Assembly (NCBI GenBank): GCA_021647805.1
Contig: JAKITZ010000022.1
Span: 1 to 16,800, forward strand
Direction: 5' to 3'
DNA length: 16,800 nucleotides
Source of the DNA: Robiginitomaculum sp.
GTDB taxonomy: Bacteria > Pseudomonadota > Alphaproteobacteria > Caulobacterales > Maricaulaceae
Below, piece by piece: positions 1 through 5,824 of this stretch. Every line of letters starts with the position of its first letter. Within the stretch, counting starts at the first letter, position 1. Both the position numbers and the translations under genes were made by a program. The notes under the pieces are model-generated. The model saw only the letters and a list, made by a program, of their open reading frames with translations. It searched no databases and was not told the DNA's origin.

Positions 1-501
1 AACATTCCCAGTCGGCTTGTCGGCAATAAGTAGATCTGGTTTTGCAACGACTGCTCTGGCTATTGCCACTCTTTGTTTTTCTCCGCCAGATAAAGTATCA
101 GGTGAAACATCAAGAGATTTGCCAAGGCCAACCCATTGCAATAGGTCTTTTACATCATCCTTGTAATCATCATGTTTTTTGCCGGTGACTCGTAATGGTA
201 GGGCGACGTTTTCGAACACGGATAAATGGCCAAGTAGGCCAAAGCCTTGGAAAACAACGCCAATTTTACGTCGTAACAGAGCCAGTTCATCGCGTGAAGA
301 AATAGAAACGTCTTGTCCGAACAAGTGAATAAATCCACGATTGGGCTGTAAGGCCAGATAAATCAACTTTAACAGCGAGGTTTTACCGGCTCCTGATGGG
401 CCGGTTAAAAACTGCATAGAGCCGGGTTGTAAAGTAAAGTTTATGTCTTTTAGAATTTCCGGCCCATTGCCATATCGCAAGCCAATATGTGACATTGACA
501 T
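1..501 (-). CDS. ftsE: FtsE-like cell-division ABC ATPase, C-terminus outside window
   Basis: This is an ABC-transporter ATPase of the FtsE type, which pairs with the membrane protein FtsX to control peptidoglycan hydrolysis at the division site. The reading frame leaves the window at base 1. Visible are a Walker A motif (GPSGAGKTS, coded near 376-405), a Q-loop (VVFQGF, near 241-258), the signature LSGGEKQR (near 76-99) and the FtsE-typical ARAVV followed by PTGN. I chose the ATG at 499-501; a second ATG lies at 493-495, and no clear Shine-Dalgarno precedes either. The frame has no stop. Oddly, the Walker B sequence reads LLIADKPTGN: the catalytic glutamate normally following the Asp is lysine (bases 16-18). 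The Q-loop region reads QGFGLLGHL where relatives, from memory, have QDFRLLDHL. It may be catalytically weakened. Family assignment is confident, activity is not. Confidence 0.88.
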   Translation of the reverse strand, partial: MSMSHIGLRYGNGPEILKDINFTLQPGSMQFLTGPSGAGKTSLLKLIYLALQPNRGFIHLFGQDVSISSRDELALLRRKIGVVFQGFGLLGHLSVFENVALPLRVTGKKHDDYKDDVKDLLQWVGLGKSLDVSPDTLSGGEKQRVAIARAVVAKPDLLIADKPTGNV

Positions 502-620
502 AACCGGATCTATTGCGCCGGTGACTTTACCGCTTTTGACGGCAGCGTCTAAACTGGACTTGATAGCAGGAATAAGCGACCTCTTAGGTTTGGTGATTAC
601 TAGGTGATTCGGTTTAATCT
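502..620. promoter_or_regulatory. Divergent promoter region between ftsE and the ZitP-like gene
   Basis: These 119 bases separate two divergent start codons and must hold both promoters if the starts are right. One GANTC site (GATTC, 606-610) lies 10 bases before the ATG at 621, compatible with CcrM methylation. No convincing -35/-10 pair was found. Confidence 0.4.
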
Positions 621-1394
621 ATGATACTGACCTGTCCAAATTGTTCCATGCGTTATTCCGCCAGCTCTACGGCTATCGGAGGTGAAGGGCGTAAAGTACG
701 TTGTGCCTCTTGCGGACACAACTGGCAAGTAGATGCTTCTGGTGAAGAAAAGCCGACCGAAGAGCTATTTTTAGCAACGAAAGCAGCACCAGCAAGCGCA
801 GAGGAATCAAAATCAGAAGAGCAGTCCACCCCAGAACAAGAGCAGCAAGTTCGTAAAGACCCGAAAGTTGCTCAAGCGATAAGAGCAAGAAGAGAGGCAG
901 AAAGACAGCACAAAAAACTAATAAAGCAGCGAGTTATTTGGGGGGGAACAATAGCGGCGGTAATTTTATTGTTTGTCGGCAGTTGGGTGTTCAAGGCTGA
1001 TATGGTGCGTATCTGGCCAAAAACCGCTAGCATTTATTCTGCTTTGGGCGCCAAGGTTAACATTGTCGGTTTGGAAGTACATGATATTACCGCCGTTCGC
1101 AAAATTCGCGGCGGTACAAGTGTTTTACAAATCAGTGGCACAGTGGTAAATATAAGCAAACGAAAACAACAGGTTCCATTGCTAACAGCAGAAATCCTTG
1201 ATGATAAAGATCAACCGGTATTTTCATGGCTGGTGGAAACCAAGACAAAAGAATTAGATAAGGGAGAGAAGTTTTCTTTTACTACTGATTTCAGAGAGCC
1301 ACCGGTTGGTGCGTTGCGAGTGATTGTTATGTTTGCTGATCAAAAAGAACTCCAAGTGTCTGACACAGATGCTAAAGTCGTTGCCACGGATTGA
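621..1394 (+). CDS. zitP: ZitP-like MJ0042-type zinc-ribbon membrane protein with DUF3426 region
   Basis: The 257-residue protein opens with a short zinc ribbon of the MJ0042 type: CPNC at residues 5-8 and CASC at 28-31 give four zinc-binding cysteines. A charged, glutamate-rich linker (about 40-100) leads to one membrane helix (about 106-123), then a C-terminal region of about 120 residues resembling DUF3426, presumably periplasmic. This order matches Caulobacter ZitP, a polar protein that binds PopZ through its zinc finger and affects pilus assembly. The protein start is well placed, because the zinc ribbon begins at residue 1 as in relatives; the Shine-Dalgarno is weak. Similar zinc-ribbon proteins of other function occur, so the symbol is by domain order only. 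It stops 3 bases before the convergent DUF4149-like gene ends. Confidence 0.8.
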   Translation: MILTCPNCSMRYSASSTAIGGEGRKVRCASCGHNWQVDASGEEKPTEELFLATKAAPASAEESKSEEQSTPEQEQQVRKDPKVAQAIRARREAERQHKKLIKQRVIWGGTIAAVILLFVGSWVFKADMVRIWPKTASIYSALGAKVNIVGLEVHDITAVRKIRGGTSVLQISGTVVNISKRKQQVPLLTAEILDDKDQPVFSWLVETKTKELDKGEKFSFTTDFREPPVGALRVIVMFADQKELQVSDTDAKVVATD

Positions 1395-1397
1395 GTG

Positions 1398-1811
1398 TTA
1401 AACGCTTAAAAAAGCCACCGCTGCAAATAATGTAACATATTGCAAAACATTTGCCTTTACTGCCGACGAGCGCAATTTGGCAAAATCTAGTAAAGCTTCG
1501 CGGTTTCCTGCCAACGCTGCGTCACGGGCGTTTTCTAGTGCCGGAGTGATTTTCCAACCGGCCTGTAAGAACACGCAACACGCTATTACTAAAGAAGCTG
1601 CAGCAAATAGTTGACCATCAAGAGCTGAAGCCAGAGCCGCTAACACTGAGAGCATTGCAAATAGATCAAAGGCCTTTGGAAAAACTGCCCGACTTAATTG
1701 TATTACATTTGCCGAAGAGCCGGCTTGTGCTGCTGCTGGTGCAACCATAAAAGCAAAAAAGGTCATTGCGCCAATGATGGCAGCAGAAAGAGTTAAAGCA
1801 ATACTTGTCAT
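1398..1811 (-). CDS. Small DUF4149/TMEM205-like membrane protein
   Basis: This small integral membrane protein has about four hydrophobic helices. The N-terminal helix ends in GAMTFFAFMVAP, followed by a region with an FPKAFD segment, the pattern of DUF4149 (TMEM205-like) proteins, whose biochemical role is unknown. I chose the ATG at 1809-1811 (138 residues) because AGGGG lies five bases upstream on the coding strand and the first helix then starts right after the initiator. In-frame ATGs at 1845-1847 and 1830-1832 would add 12 or 7 residues, and the first of these also has a possible AGGTG upstream. It converges on the ZitP-like gene with 3 bases between stops, and no terminator hairpin fits in that gap. 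Family call is from pattern memory only. Confidence 0.7.
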   Translation of the reverse strand: MTSIALTLSAAIIGAMTFFAFMVAPAAAQAGSSANVIQLSRAVFPKAFDLFAMLSVLAALASALDGQLFAAASLVIACCVFLQAGWKITPALENARDAALAGNREALLDFAKLRSSAVKANVLQYVTLFAAVAFLSV

Positions 1812-1960
1812 AAACGCCCCTATTCGTGTCATTACGAAACAGAGCATCAGCCCCGCACCTGTTGCTAAGCAAATATCTGGCCGGTTTGGTTGAAACTACA
1901 ATGACGGGCTTTGTTTGGAAATATCGACATCTAGCTATCTTTGCCCCCCTTTGAGCGCAT

Positions 1961-1993
1961 TCGCGTTCACTTCCCCCATAAAGGTGGAGGACA
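1961..1993. repeat. Imperfect palindrome in a dispersed-repeat cluster
   Basis: The bases around 1971-1990 form an imperfect hairpin (TTCCCCC, then ATAAA, then GGTGGAGG). It directly precedes the tandem array. Short GC-rich palindromes of this look are commonly dispersed in alphaproteobacterial intergenic DNA. Copy number cannot be judged from this window. Confidence 0.4.
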
Positions 1994-2120
1994 AGAGTCC
2001 TCAAATAGCGAAGCGATAGGACAGACAAAGAGTCCTCAAATAGCGAAGCGATAGGACAGACAAAGAGTCCTCAAATAGCGAAGCGATAGGACAGACAAAG
2101 AGTCCTCAAATAGCGAAGCG
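1994..2120. repeat. 35-bp tandem repeat, three full copies and one partial
   Basis: Units begin at 1994, 2029, 2064 and 2099, an exact 35-bp period. The first three are identical; the fourth runs 22 bases and then changes to another repeat type. Each unit starts AGAGTCCTCAAATAGCG and contains GTCCT and AGGAC arms able to form a small hairpin around AGCGAAGCG. Each unit also carries a GAGTC, that is a GANTC site of the CcrM methyltransferase type (1995, 2030, 2065, 2100). The array lies in gene-free DNA. Such identity suggests recent expansion by slippage; no coding function is apparent. Confidence 0.9.
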
Positions 2121-2160
2121 TCCTTCGAGGTCGCTTCGCGACACCTCAGGATGAGGAGGA
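2121..2160. repeat. Palindromic dispersed-repeat-like element
   Basis: TCCTTCGAGG, then GTCGC-TTC-GCGAC (2130-2142), then ACCTCAGGATGAGGA form an imperfect palindrome. The wording closely resembles a palindromic repeat often seen in alphaproteobacterial intergenic DNA (recognised from memory, not searched). It continues directly from the truncated fourth copy of the 35-bp array, so the two may belong to one repeat family. Confidence 0.65.
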
Positions 2161-2200
2161 CAAAAGAGTCATTAAGAGCAATGCGTGACTTGCCCATACA

Positions 2201-2238
2201 CTGTCATCACACGGCTTGTCCGGGTGATCCAGTTTGTC
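2201..2238. repeat. Dispersed-repeat-like segment with short inverted repeat
   Basis: The stretch around TGTCATCACACGGCTTGTCC and GGGTGATCCA contains near-complementary ATCAC/GTGAT arms. This kind of segment recurs in many proteobacterial genomes as a dispersed repeat. The assignment is from memory; a short open frame across it (2185-2385) is not credible as a gene. Confidence 0.45.
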
Positions 2239-2261
2239 GTTGTAAGCCTTAATCATCATTG

Positions 2262-2296
2262 CCCCTCACCCCAACCCTCTCCCGACTGGGAGAGGG
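2262..2296. repeat. Hairpin repeat CCCTCTCCC-gact-GGGAGAGGG
   Basis: A perfect 9-bp stem (2275-2283 with 2288-2296) encloses a four-base loop, preceded by CCCCTCACCCCAA. This is a widespread bacterial intergenic repeat type by my recollection. It has no T-tract on either side, so it is not called a terminator. A further GAGTC site covers 2296-2300. Confidence 0.7.
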
Positions 2297-2347
2297 AGTC
2301 AAATTCGTGGTGTTTCGAAGTTCCCGAGAGACATAGGGAGGATGAAC

Positions 2348-2365
2348 AAGGGTCACGTGACCCTT
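2348..2365. repeat. Perfect 18-bp palindrome
   Basis: AAGGGTCACGTGACCCTT is identical to its own reverse complement over 18 bases, with no central spacer. It lies 52 bases after the hairpin repeat. It could be an operator for a dimeric regulator or one more part of the dispersed-repeat cluster; no gene starts close to it, which favours the latter. Confidence 0.75.
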
Positions 2366-2380
2366 CCTGCTTGATACTTA

Positions 2381-2483
2381 ATTAGCAATCATTGGCAAAG
2401 AGCGCCCATAACTTAAGGGTTAATTGGCAAAGAATTAGCACTCATGCACCCTTACCGACACTTGAACAAAGGGGATAAGTGTC
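2381..2483. repeat. Direct repeats of ATTGGCAAAGA and a GACACTT/AAGTGTC hairpin
   Basis: ATTGGCAAAGA occurs at 2391-2401 and 2423-2433. ATTAGCA flanks the pair on the outside, at 2381-2387 and 2434-2440. Downstream, GACACTT (2457-2463) and AAGTGTC (2477-2483) form a 7-bp inverted repeat. No gene is visible here. Confidence 0.6.
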
Positions 2484-2507
2484 AACCATACCCGCAACCA
2501 GCCCGCT

Positions 2508-2602
2508 TGCTATAATGGTGTTGCAAATGGCCATTACACGTCTATTTGCGGCTGTTTGACATTGTTAATACTTAAACAATTCAATGAAACGTGGGTTTTT
2601 TT
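2508..2602 (+). promoter_or_regulatory. Candidate extended -10 promoter and possible short untranslated transcript
   Basis: TGCTATAAT (2508-2516) is a textbook extended -10 motif, but no good -35 lies 17 bases upstream. Downstream are GCAAAT/ATTTGC arms (2523-2528, 2544-2549) and ATTGTT/AACAAT arms (2561-2566, 2575-2580), then a run of seven T at 2596-2602. A short RNA from about 2523 to 2602 is possible, though the T-run is about 15 bases past the last hairpin, so termination is not canonical. No open frame fits. Confidence 0.3.
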
Positions 2603-2732
2603 GAAATATACAAAGGGATTTGTAATAGCAACAACCCCTTTATTGCCGAGACCTTTTAAGGTTTATCCTATGGCGAGAACACGTAAAATTGGCAACAGGT
2701 TTTATTTGCCAGCTTTTACCTAATTAAAAGCT
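2603..2732. repeat. Gene-free stretch with consecutive short hairpins
   Basis: Between the T-run and the fliJ terminator lie several inverted repeats. These are AAAGGG near 2613 with CCCTTT near 2636, TGGCAA/TTGCCA (2690-2695, 2706-2711), and AGCTTTT/AAAAGCT (2711-2717, 2726-2732, perfect 7 bp). The last two abut. No coding potential is seen. Confidence 0.45.
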
Positions 2733-2769
2733 AAACAAAAACCGGCCAGAAGCTTTTCCTGACCGGTTT
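2733..2769 (-). terminator. Rho-independent terminator of fliI-fliJ
   Basis: On the minus strand, AACCGGTCAGGAA pairs with the CTTCTGGCCGGTT arm (12 pairs including two G-U), followed by TTTTTGTTT. It lies 38 bases after the fliJ stop codon, the expected place for the end of the fliI-fliJ transcript. Confidence 0.8.
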
Positions 2770-2806
2770 AGATAATCATTGTTATATTCAATAGATCCGA
2801 GAAATT

Positions 2807-3214
2807 TTAGCGGGCAGCTCTTACGCCAGCGATTTCGTCTAGTTCAGCTTGCTCGGCTTTGGCATTTGCCTCGGCAATAGTTTTGAGGCGGCGCTCTTCC
2901 ATCAACTCGAACTTTTTCAGTTCACGAAACGCGTCTTCAAGCAATACCCGAAGCGCGGCGGTTTGTGCGTCAAACTCGACCATCGAGGTGCGCAAATTTT
3001 CCTTACGGATAATAACCGCCTGCGCGTATGATCCATAGGCCAAATAGCCCTCTTTGGTGGCATTGGCTGCTACTTGCTCTTCGGGCACGCTTCGTTCCAG
3101 ATCAGCAGAGCGCCCTTCAAGATGCGCCCTAGCGTCATCAAGCATGGCCATTTGCCGTTGTAATTCTTCTACTTTAAATCTGGCTAATTTTACCAGTGAT
3201 GCAAAACTTCTCAT
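2807..3214 (-). CDS. fliJ: Flagellar export chaperone FliJ
   Basis: FliJ is the coiled-coil stalk protein of the flagellar type III export gate; it binds the FliI ATPase ring and FlhA. The 135-residue product is almost wholly charged helix, with the family's opening (MRSFASLVKLARFKVEEL) and long heptad-like stretches over about 10-60 and 75-130. I chose the ATG at 3212-3214 because GGAG lies six bases upstream and the product then begins like FliJ homologues. A GTG at 3227-3229 overlapping the fliI stop (GTGA) would add five residues and cannot be excluded. It is translationally close to fliI and followed by a strong terminator, so the two form one leftward operon. Confidence 0.9.
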   Translation of the reverse strand: MRSFASLVKLARFKVEELQRQMAMLDDARAHLEGRSADLERSVPEEQVAANATKEGYLAYGSYAQAVIIRKENLRTSMVEFDAQTAALRVLLEDAFRELKKFELMEERRLKTIAEANAKAEQAELDEIAGVRAAR

Positions 3215-3225
3215 AATTATCTCCG

Positions 3226-4569
3226 TCACCCTTTAGTGGGTTTGTTATTATTGATAGCTAGGATTTCATCAAGCAGCGAGAAGCTGTCTTTGATGCCGGT
3301 TACTTCAAAAGCCTGCTGGCTTAGAAAATCTTCTAATGGTTGATGTATTTCTATTGCCCGATCAACATCCGGGTTCGAGCCTTTGGAATACGCACCCAAA
3401 CGAATTAATTCTTCCATATTGGCATAATCAGCCATTGCTTTACGGGCGGTTCTGATTTGTTCAATCTCGCCCTCTTCGCAACAATTAGGCATGGTACGCG
3501 AAACGGACTTTAAAACATTTATTGCTGGAAACCTGCCGCGTTCGGCAATGGCTCTTTCCATTACTATATGGCCGTCCAAAATACCACGCGCCGCATCTGC
3601 TATTGGCTCATTATGATCATCGCCATCAACCAAGATGGTGAAAATGCCGGTGATCGCCCCGCCCTTGCCATTGCGCGAACAACCAGGGCCGGCGCGTTCC
3701 AACAAGCGCGGCAATTCGTTAAATACACTTGGCGTATAACCTCTTGTGGTTGGCGGCTCACCAGCGGCCAAGCCAATCTCTCGTTGTGCCATGGCAAAAC
3801 GAGTAACTGAATCCATCAAGCAAAGTACATGCTTGCCCTGATCGCGGAAATATTCAGACAAAGTCATGGTAAGTTGTGCAGCTTGTCTTCGTGCCAATGC
3901 TGGCTCATCGGATGTTGCCACCACAACAATGGCGCGTTTTAGACCCTCTTCGCCCAATACATCATCAATAAACTCTTTGACCTCGCGGCCTCTTTCACCG
4001 ATCAAACCAATAACCGTCACATCACATTCGGCATTTCTGGCTAGCATCGACATTAAAACCGATTTACCAACACCGGAACCAGCAAACACCCCAAGGCGTT
4101 GCCCACGGCATATTTGGGTAAATACATTTAACGCCCGAACCCCAAGATCAATTCTTGCGCCAACCCTGTCTCTAGCATGGGCTTGCGGCGGAACACCTCG
4201 TAACGGACAGGCTTCTAGTCCTTGAGGCATTGCCCCTTTATCATCTAATGGCTCACCAAAAGCATTCACCACTCGACCAAGCCATTTTTGCGTTGGCCGT
4301 ACATGGCTGGTTTCAGGGTCTATCTTAATGCGCGCTCCGGCATGAATACCTTCCAATGCACTAAATGGCATCAATAACGCCCGGTCATCGCGAAAACCAA
4401 TAACTTCGCAACTTACTTCACCGGATTTGGTTTTGGCTTTGGCCGAAGCGCCAAGCACTAATGCATTGATCGGGCCTACCGCTTCAACCAAAACGCCGTT
4501 AACAGCCGACACACGCCCTTCAAAGCTACGTGGCTCCATGGCTTCAATTTTTGCGGCCAATGCGCGCAT
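3226..4569 (-). CDS. fliI: Flagellar export ATPase FliI
   Basis: FliI is the F1-beta-like ATPase that energises flagellar protein export in the cytoplasm. The 447-residue product has the beta-barrel N-terminal domain (about 15-90), Walker A GSGVGKS at 164-170, Walker B VLCLMD at about 248-253, then the highly conserved QREIGLAAGEPPTTRGYTPS segment and the DGHIVMERAIAERGRFPAI region. Length is normal for the family. The start is ATG at 4567-4569 with GGGAG ten bases upstream. The stop overlaps or nearly touches fliJ. The gene points away from ctrA, sharing a 480-bp intergenic region with many repeats that probably holds its promoter. Confidence 0.97.
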   Translation of the reverse strand: MRALAAKIEAMEPRSFEGRVSAVNGVLVEAVGPINALVLGASAKAKTKSGEVSCEVIGFRDDRALLMPFSALEGIHAGARIKIDPETSHVRPTQKWLGRVVNAFGEPLDDKGAMPQGLEACPLRGVPPQAHARDRVGARIDLGVRALNVFTQICRGQRLGVFAGSGVGKSVLMSMLARNAECDVTVIGLIGERGREVKEFIDDVLGEEGLKRAIVVVATSDEPALARRQAAQLTMTLSEYFRDQGKHVLCLMDSVTRFAMAQREIGLAAGEPPTTRGYTPSVFNELPRLLERAGPGCSRNGKGGAITGIFTILVDGDDHNEPIADAARGILDGHIVMERAIAERGRFPAINVLKSVSRTMPNCCEEGEIEQIRTARKAMADYANMEELIRLGAYSKGSNPDVDRAIEIHQPLEDFLSQQAFEVTGIKDSFSLLDEILAINNNKPTKG

Positions 4570-4613
4570 ATTGGAAATTCTCCCGTTAACTAGTTCAGAT
4601 GATAGTGACCTGA

Positions 4614-4660
4614 TTTACGTAAACCTAGCCGATCTAAGTTGCGATCACGTAAAGATCACG
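4614..4660. promoter_or_regulatory. Operator-like repeats upstream of fliI
   Basis: Within 45-91 bases upstream of the fliI start are a 10-bp palindrome TTTACGTAAA (4614-4623) and a direct repeat GATCACG at 4643-4649 and 4654-4660. The repeat copies start 11 bp apart, about one helical turn. The second direct-repeat segment also repeats ACGTAAA. This suggests a regulator-binding site for fliI transcription; the regulator is unknown. Confidence 0.4.
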
Positions 4661-4694
4661 AATAAAATTTGTCGGAAAATTGTAATTATTTGCC

Positions 4695-4741
4695 AAGTGT
4701 ACGCAAAAACATCAATTAGAACGATGTTCTTGTGTACACTT
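4695..4741. repeat. 19-bp inverted repeat in the fliI-ctrA intergenic region
   Basis: Arms 4695-4713 and 4723-4741 match in 17 of 19 positions around a nine-base loop; both non-matches are G-U-type or A-C pairs depending on strand. The outer eight pairs are AAGTGTAC/GTACACTT and the inner six AACATC/GATGTT. It lacks a T-tract in either direction. It stands 125 bases upstream of fliI and about 310 upstream of ctrA, next to the structured element at 4753-4887. Confidence 0.75.
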
Positions 4742-4752
4742 TATCTTTGTTA

Positions 4753-4887
4753 CCCATCAACAAAACCATTTCTAACTAGGTGCGACCGCGCTCATTTTAA
4801 GTTTGGGGCCGATCAGGCCGCGTCGTAGCAAGTCGTTGCAAAGCAACTGATCGCGAGACAAAAACATACATTCTTTATGTCGATGGG
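4753..4887 (-). ncRNA. Structured element A, candidate fliI leader or small RNA
   Basis: Read on the minus strand, CCCATCGAC (4887-4879) can pair with GTTGATGGG (4761-4753). It encloses a hairpin (ACATA/TATGT, 4864-4868 with 4876-4880, sharing two bases with the outer stem) and an inner stem (CGATCAG/CTGATCG, 4810-4816 with 4847-4853, about 30-base loop). The same layout, with compensatory changes, recurs at 15878-15983. The block from GTTGATGG through AAGATAAA is well conserved between the two. TTGATG, 16 bases, TGTACA could instead be read as a -35/-10 promoter. Strand and function are inferred. Confidence 0.4.
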
Positions 4888-4948
4888 GTACTTCCTAACC
4901 AATACTTACCAAGATAGTTGAAAATTTGTTCATACGGTTGTGGTTTGT

Positions 4949-5025
4949 TTAACTTCTGTTAACGGGATTCACATACCGTCCTAGTCGAGTTAACTATATA
5001 TGCACTCGCGACGCACAAGTGATTC
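4949..5025 (+). promoter_or_regulatory. ctrA promoter region with GANTC sites and TTAA half-sites
   Basis: GATTC at 4966-4970 and at 5021-5025 are CcrM-type GANTC sites upstream of the ctrA start; in Caulobacter, methylation of such a site tunes ctrA transcription. TTAA at 4949-4952 and 4959-4962 resemble a CtrA box, but the spacing is six bases, not the usual seven. A further GTTAAC lies at 4989-4994, and TATATA follows at about 4996-5001. Autoregulation by CtrA is plausible but not proven by these sites. Confidence 0.5.
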
Positions 5026-5051
5026 GCGAAGTACTCAAGGAGGAGGGCTAT

Positions 5052-5744
5052 ATGCGGGTTTTATTGATTGAAGATGATAGCGCAGCCGCGCAATCAATCG
5101 AATTAATGTTAAAGTCAGAAGGCTTTAACATTTACACAACTGATCTTGGCGAAGAGGGCGTCGATCTAGGAAAGCTTTATGATTATGACATCATACTGCT
5201 TGATCTTGATCTACCTGATATGCCGGGTTTTGATGTGTTAAAGCAATTACGAGTATCAAAAGTCGATACTCCGGTACTAATTCTGTCAGGAACAACCGAT
5301 ACGGATATAAAAGTTCGCGGACTTGGATTTGGTGCTGACGATTATTTGACCAAGCCATTTCACAAAGACGAGCTGGTCGCGCGAATTCACGCAGTGGTTC
5401 GTAGATCCAAAGGTCATTCGCAATCTATCATCACAACGGGAACGATTGCCGTAAACCTTGACGCGAAAACCGTCGATGTTAACAAGCAACGAGTACATCT
5501 AACTGGTAAAGAATACCAAATGTTAGAGCTGCTATCTTTGCGCAAAGGAACTACTTTGACCAAAGAAATGTTCCTAAACCATCTTTATGGTGGTATGGAC
5601 GAGCCGGAACTGAAAATCATTGACGTGTTTATCTGTAAATTACGGAAAAAACTGGCCAATGCTACTGATGGTGATCATTATATAGAAACCGTCTGGGGTC
5701 GTGGTTATGTCCTGCGCAATCCTGAAGAAGAAGCTGCAGCATAA
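5052..5744 (+). CDS. ctrA: Cell-cycle response regulator CtrA
   Basis: CtrA is the OmpR-type master regulator of alphaproteobacteria, controlling flagellar, cell-division and (in Caulobacter) replication functions. The 230-residue product has a receiver domain (1-120) with acidic residues at 7-9, phospho-acceptor Asp51 in ILLDLDLPDM and a conserved lysine in TKPFHKDE. The C-terminal winged-helix domain has GKEYQMLELLSLRKGTTLTK and the WGRGYVLR wing. It ends in Ala-Ala, as needed for ClpXP proteolysis in Caulobacter. The start is ATG at 5052-5054 with a near-perfect AAGGAGGAGGG four bases upstream; an upstream GTG at 5019 would add 11 unneeded residues. The recognition half of the DNA-binding domain is essentially that of Caulobacter. 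Transcription ends at the hairpin just downstream. Confidence 0.98.
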   Translation: MRVLLIEDDSAAAQSIELMLKSEGFNIYTTDLGEEGVDLGKLYDYDIILLDLDLPDMPGFDVLKQLRVSKVDTPVLILSGTTDTDIKVRGLGFGADDYLTKPFHKDELVARIHAVVRRSKGHSQSIITTGTIAVNLDAKTVDVNKQRVHLTGKEYQMLELLSLRKGTTLTKEMFLNHLYGGMDEPELKIIDVFICKLRKKLANATDGDHYIETVWGRGYVLRNPEEEAAA

Positions 5745-5765
5745 ATCAGTTACATAATCCAATTA

Positions 5766-5792
5766 AAAAAGGGCGGTGTTACCGCCCTTTTT
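5766..5792. terminator. Bidirectional terminator between ctrA and cheR
   Basis: GGGCGGT (5771-5777), loop GTT, ACCGCCC (5781-5787), flanked by five A and five T, gives a 12-bp stem usable on both strands. It lies 22 bases after the ctrA stop and 33 bases after the cheR stop, so it should end both convergent transcripts. Confidence 0.93.
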
Positions 5793-5824
5793 GCTGTGCC
5801 AATACTAAAATATAGCTTTATTAG

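Noticed and set aside
1994..2120. Possible CRISPR array from the 35-bp periodic repeat
   Set aside because: The whole 35-bp unit repeats without unique spacers, there are only three and a half units, and no cas gene is present.
2185..2385. Open frame of 66 codons
   Set aside because: It runs through dispersed palindromic repeats, has no ribosome site and codes for a low-plausibility sequence.
1812..2806. Possible replication origin
   Set aside because: GANTC and TTAA sites occur, but I found no DnaA-box cluster or AT-rich unwinding element, and none of the usual origin neighbours.
3568..4225. Open frames on the + strand inside fliI
   Set aside because: They are shadows of the well-conserved fliI frame and lack ribosome sites or recognisable domains.
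4695..4741. Terminator reading of the 19-bp inverted repeat
   Set aside because: Neither side has a T-tract and no transcript is expected to end there.
4949..4962. Canonical CtrA box TTAA-N7-TTAA upstream of ctrA
   Set aside because: The gap is six bases, so it is kept only as a weak candidate in the promoter entry.
5019..5051. Upstream GTG start of ctrA
   Set aside because: The ATG at 5052 has an excellent ribosome site and gives the exact family N-terminus; the extra 11 codons contain that ribosome site.
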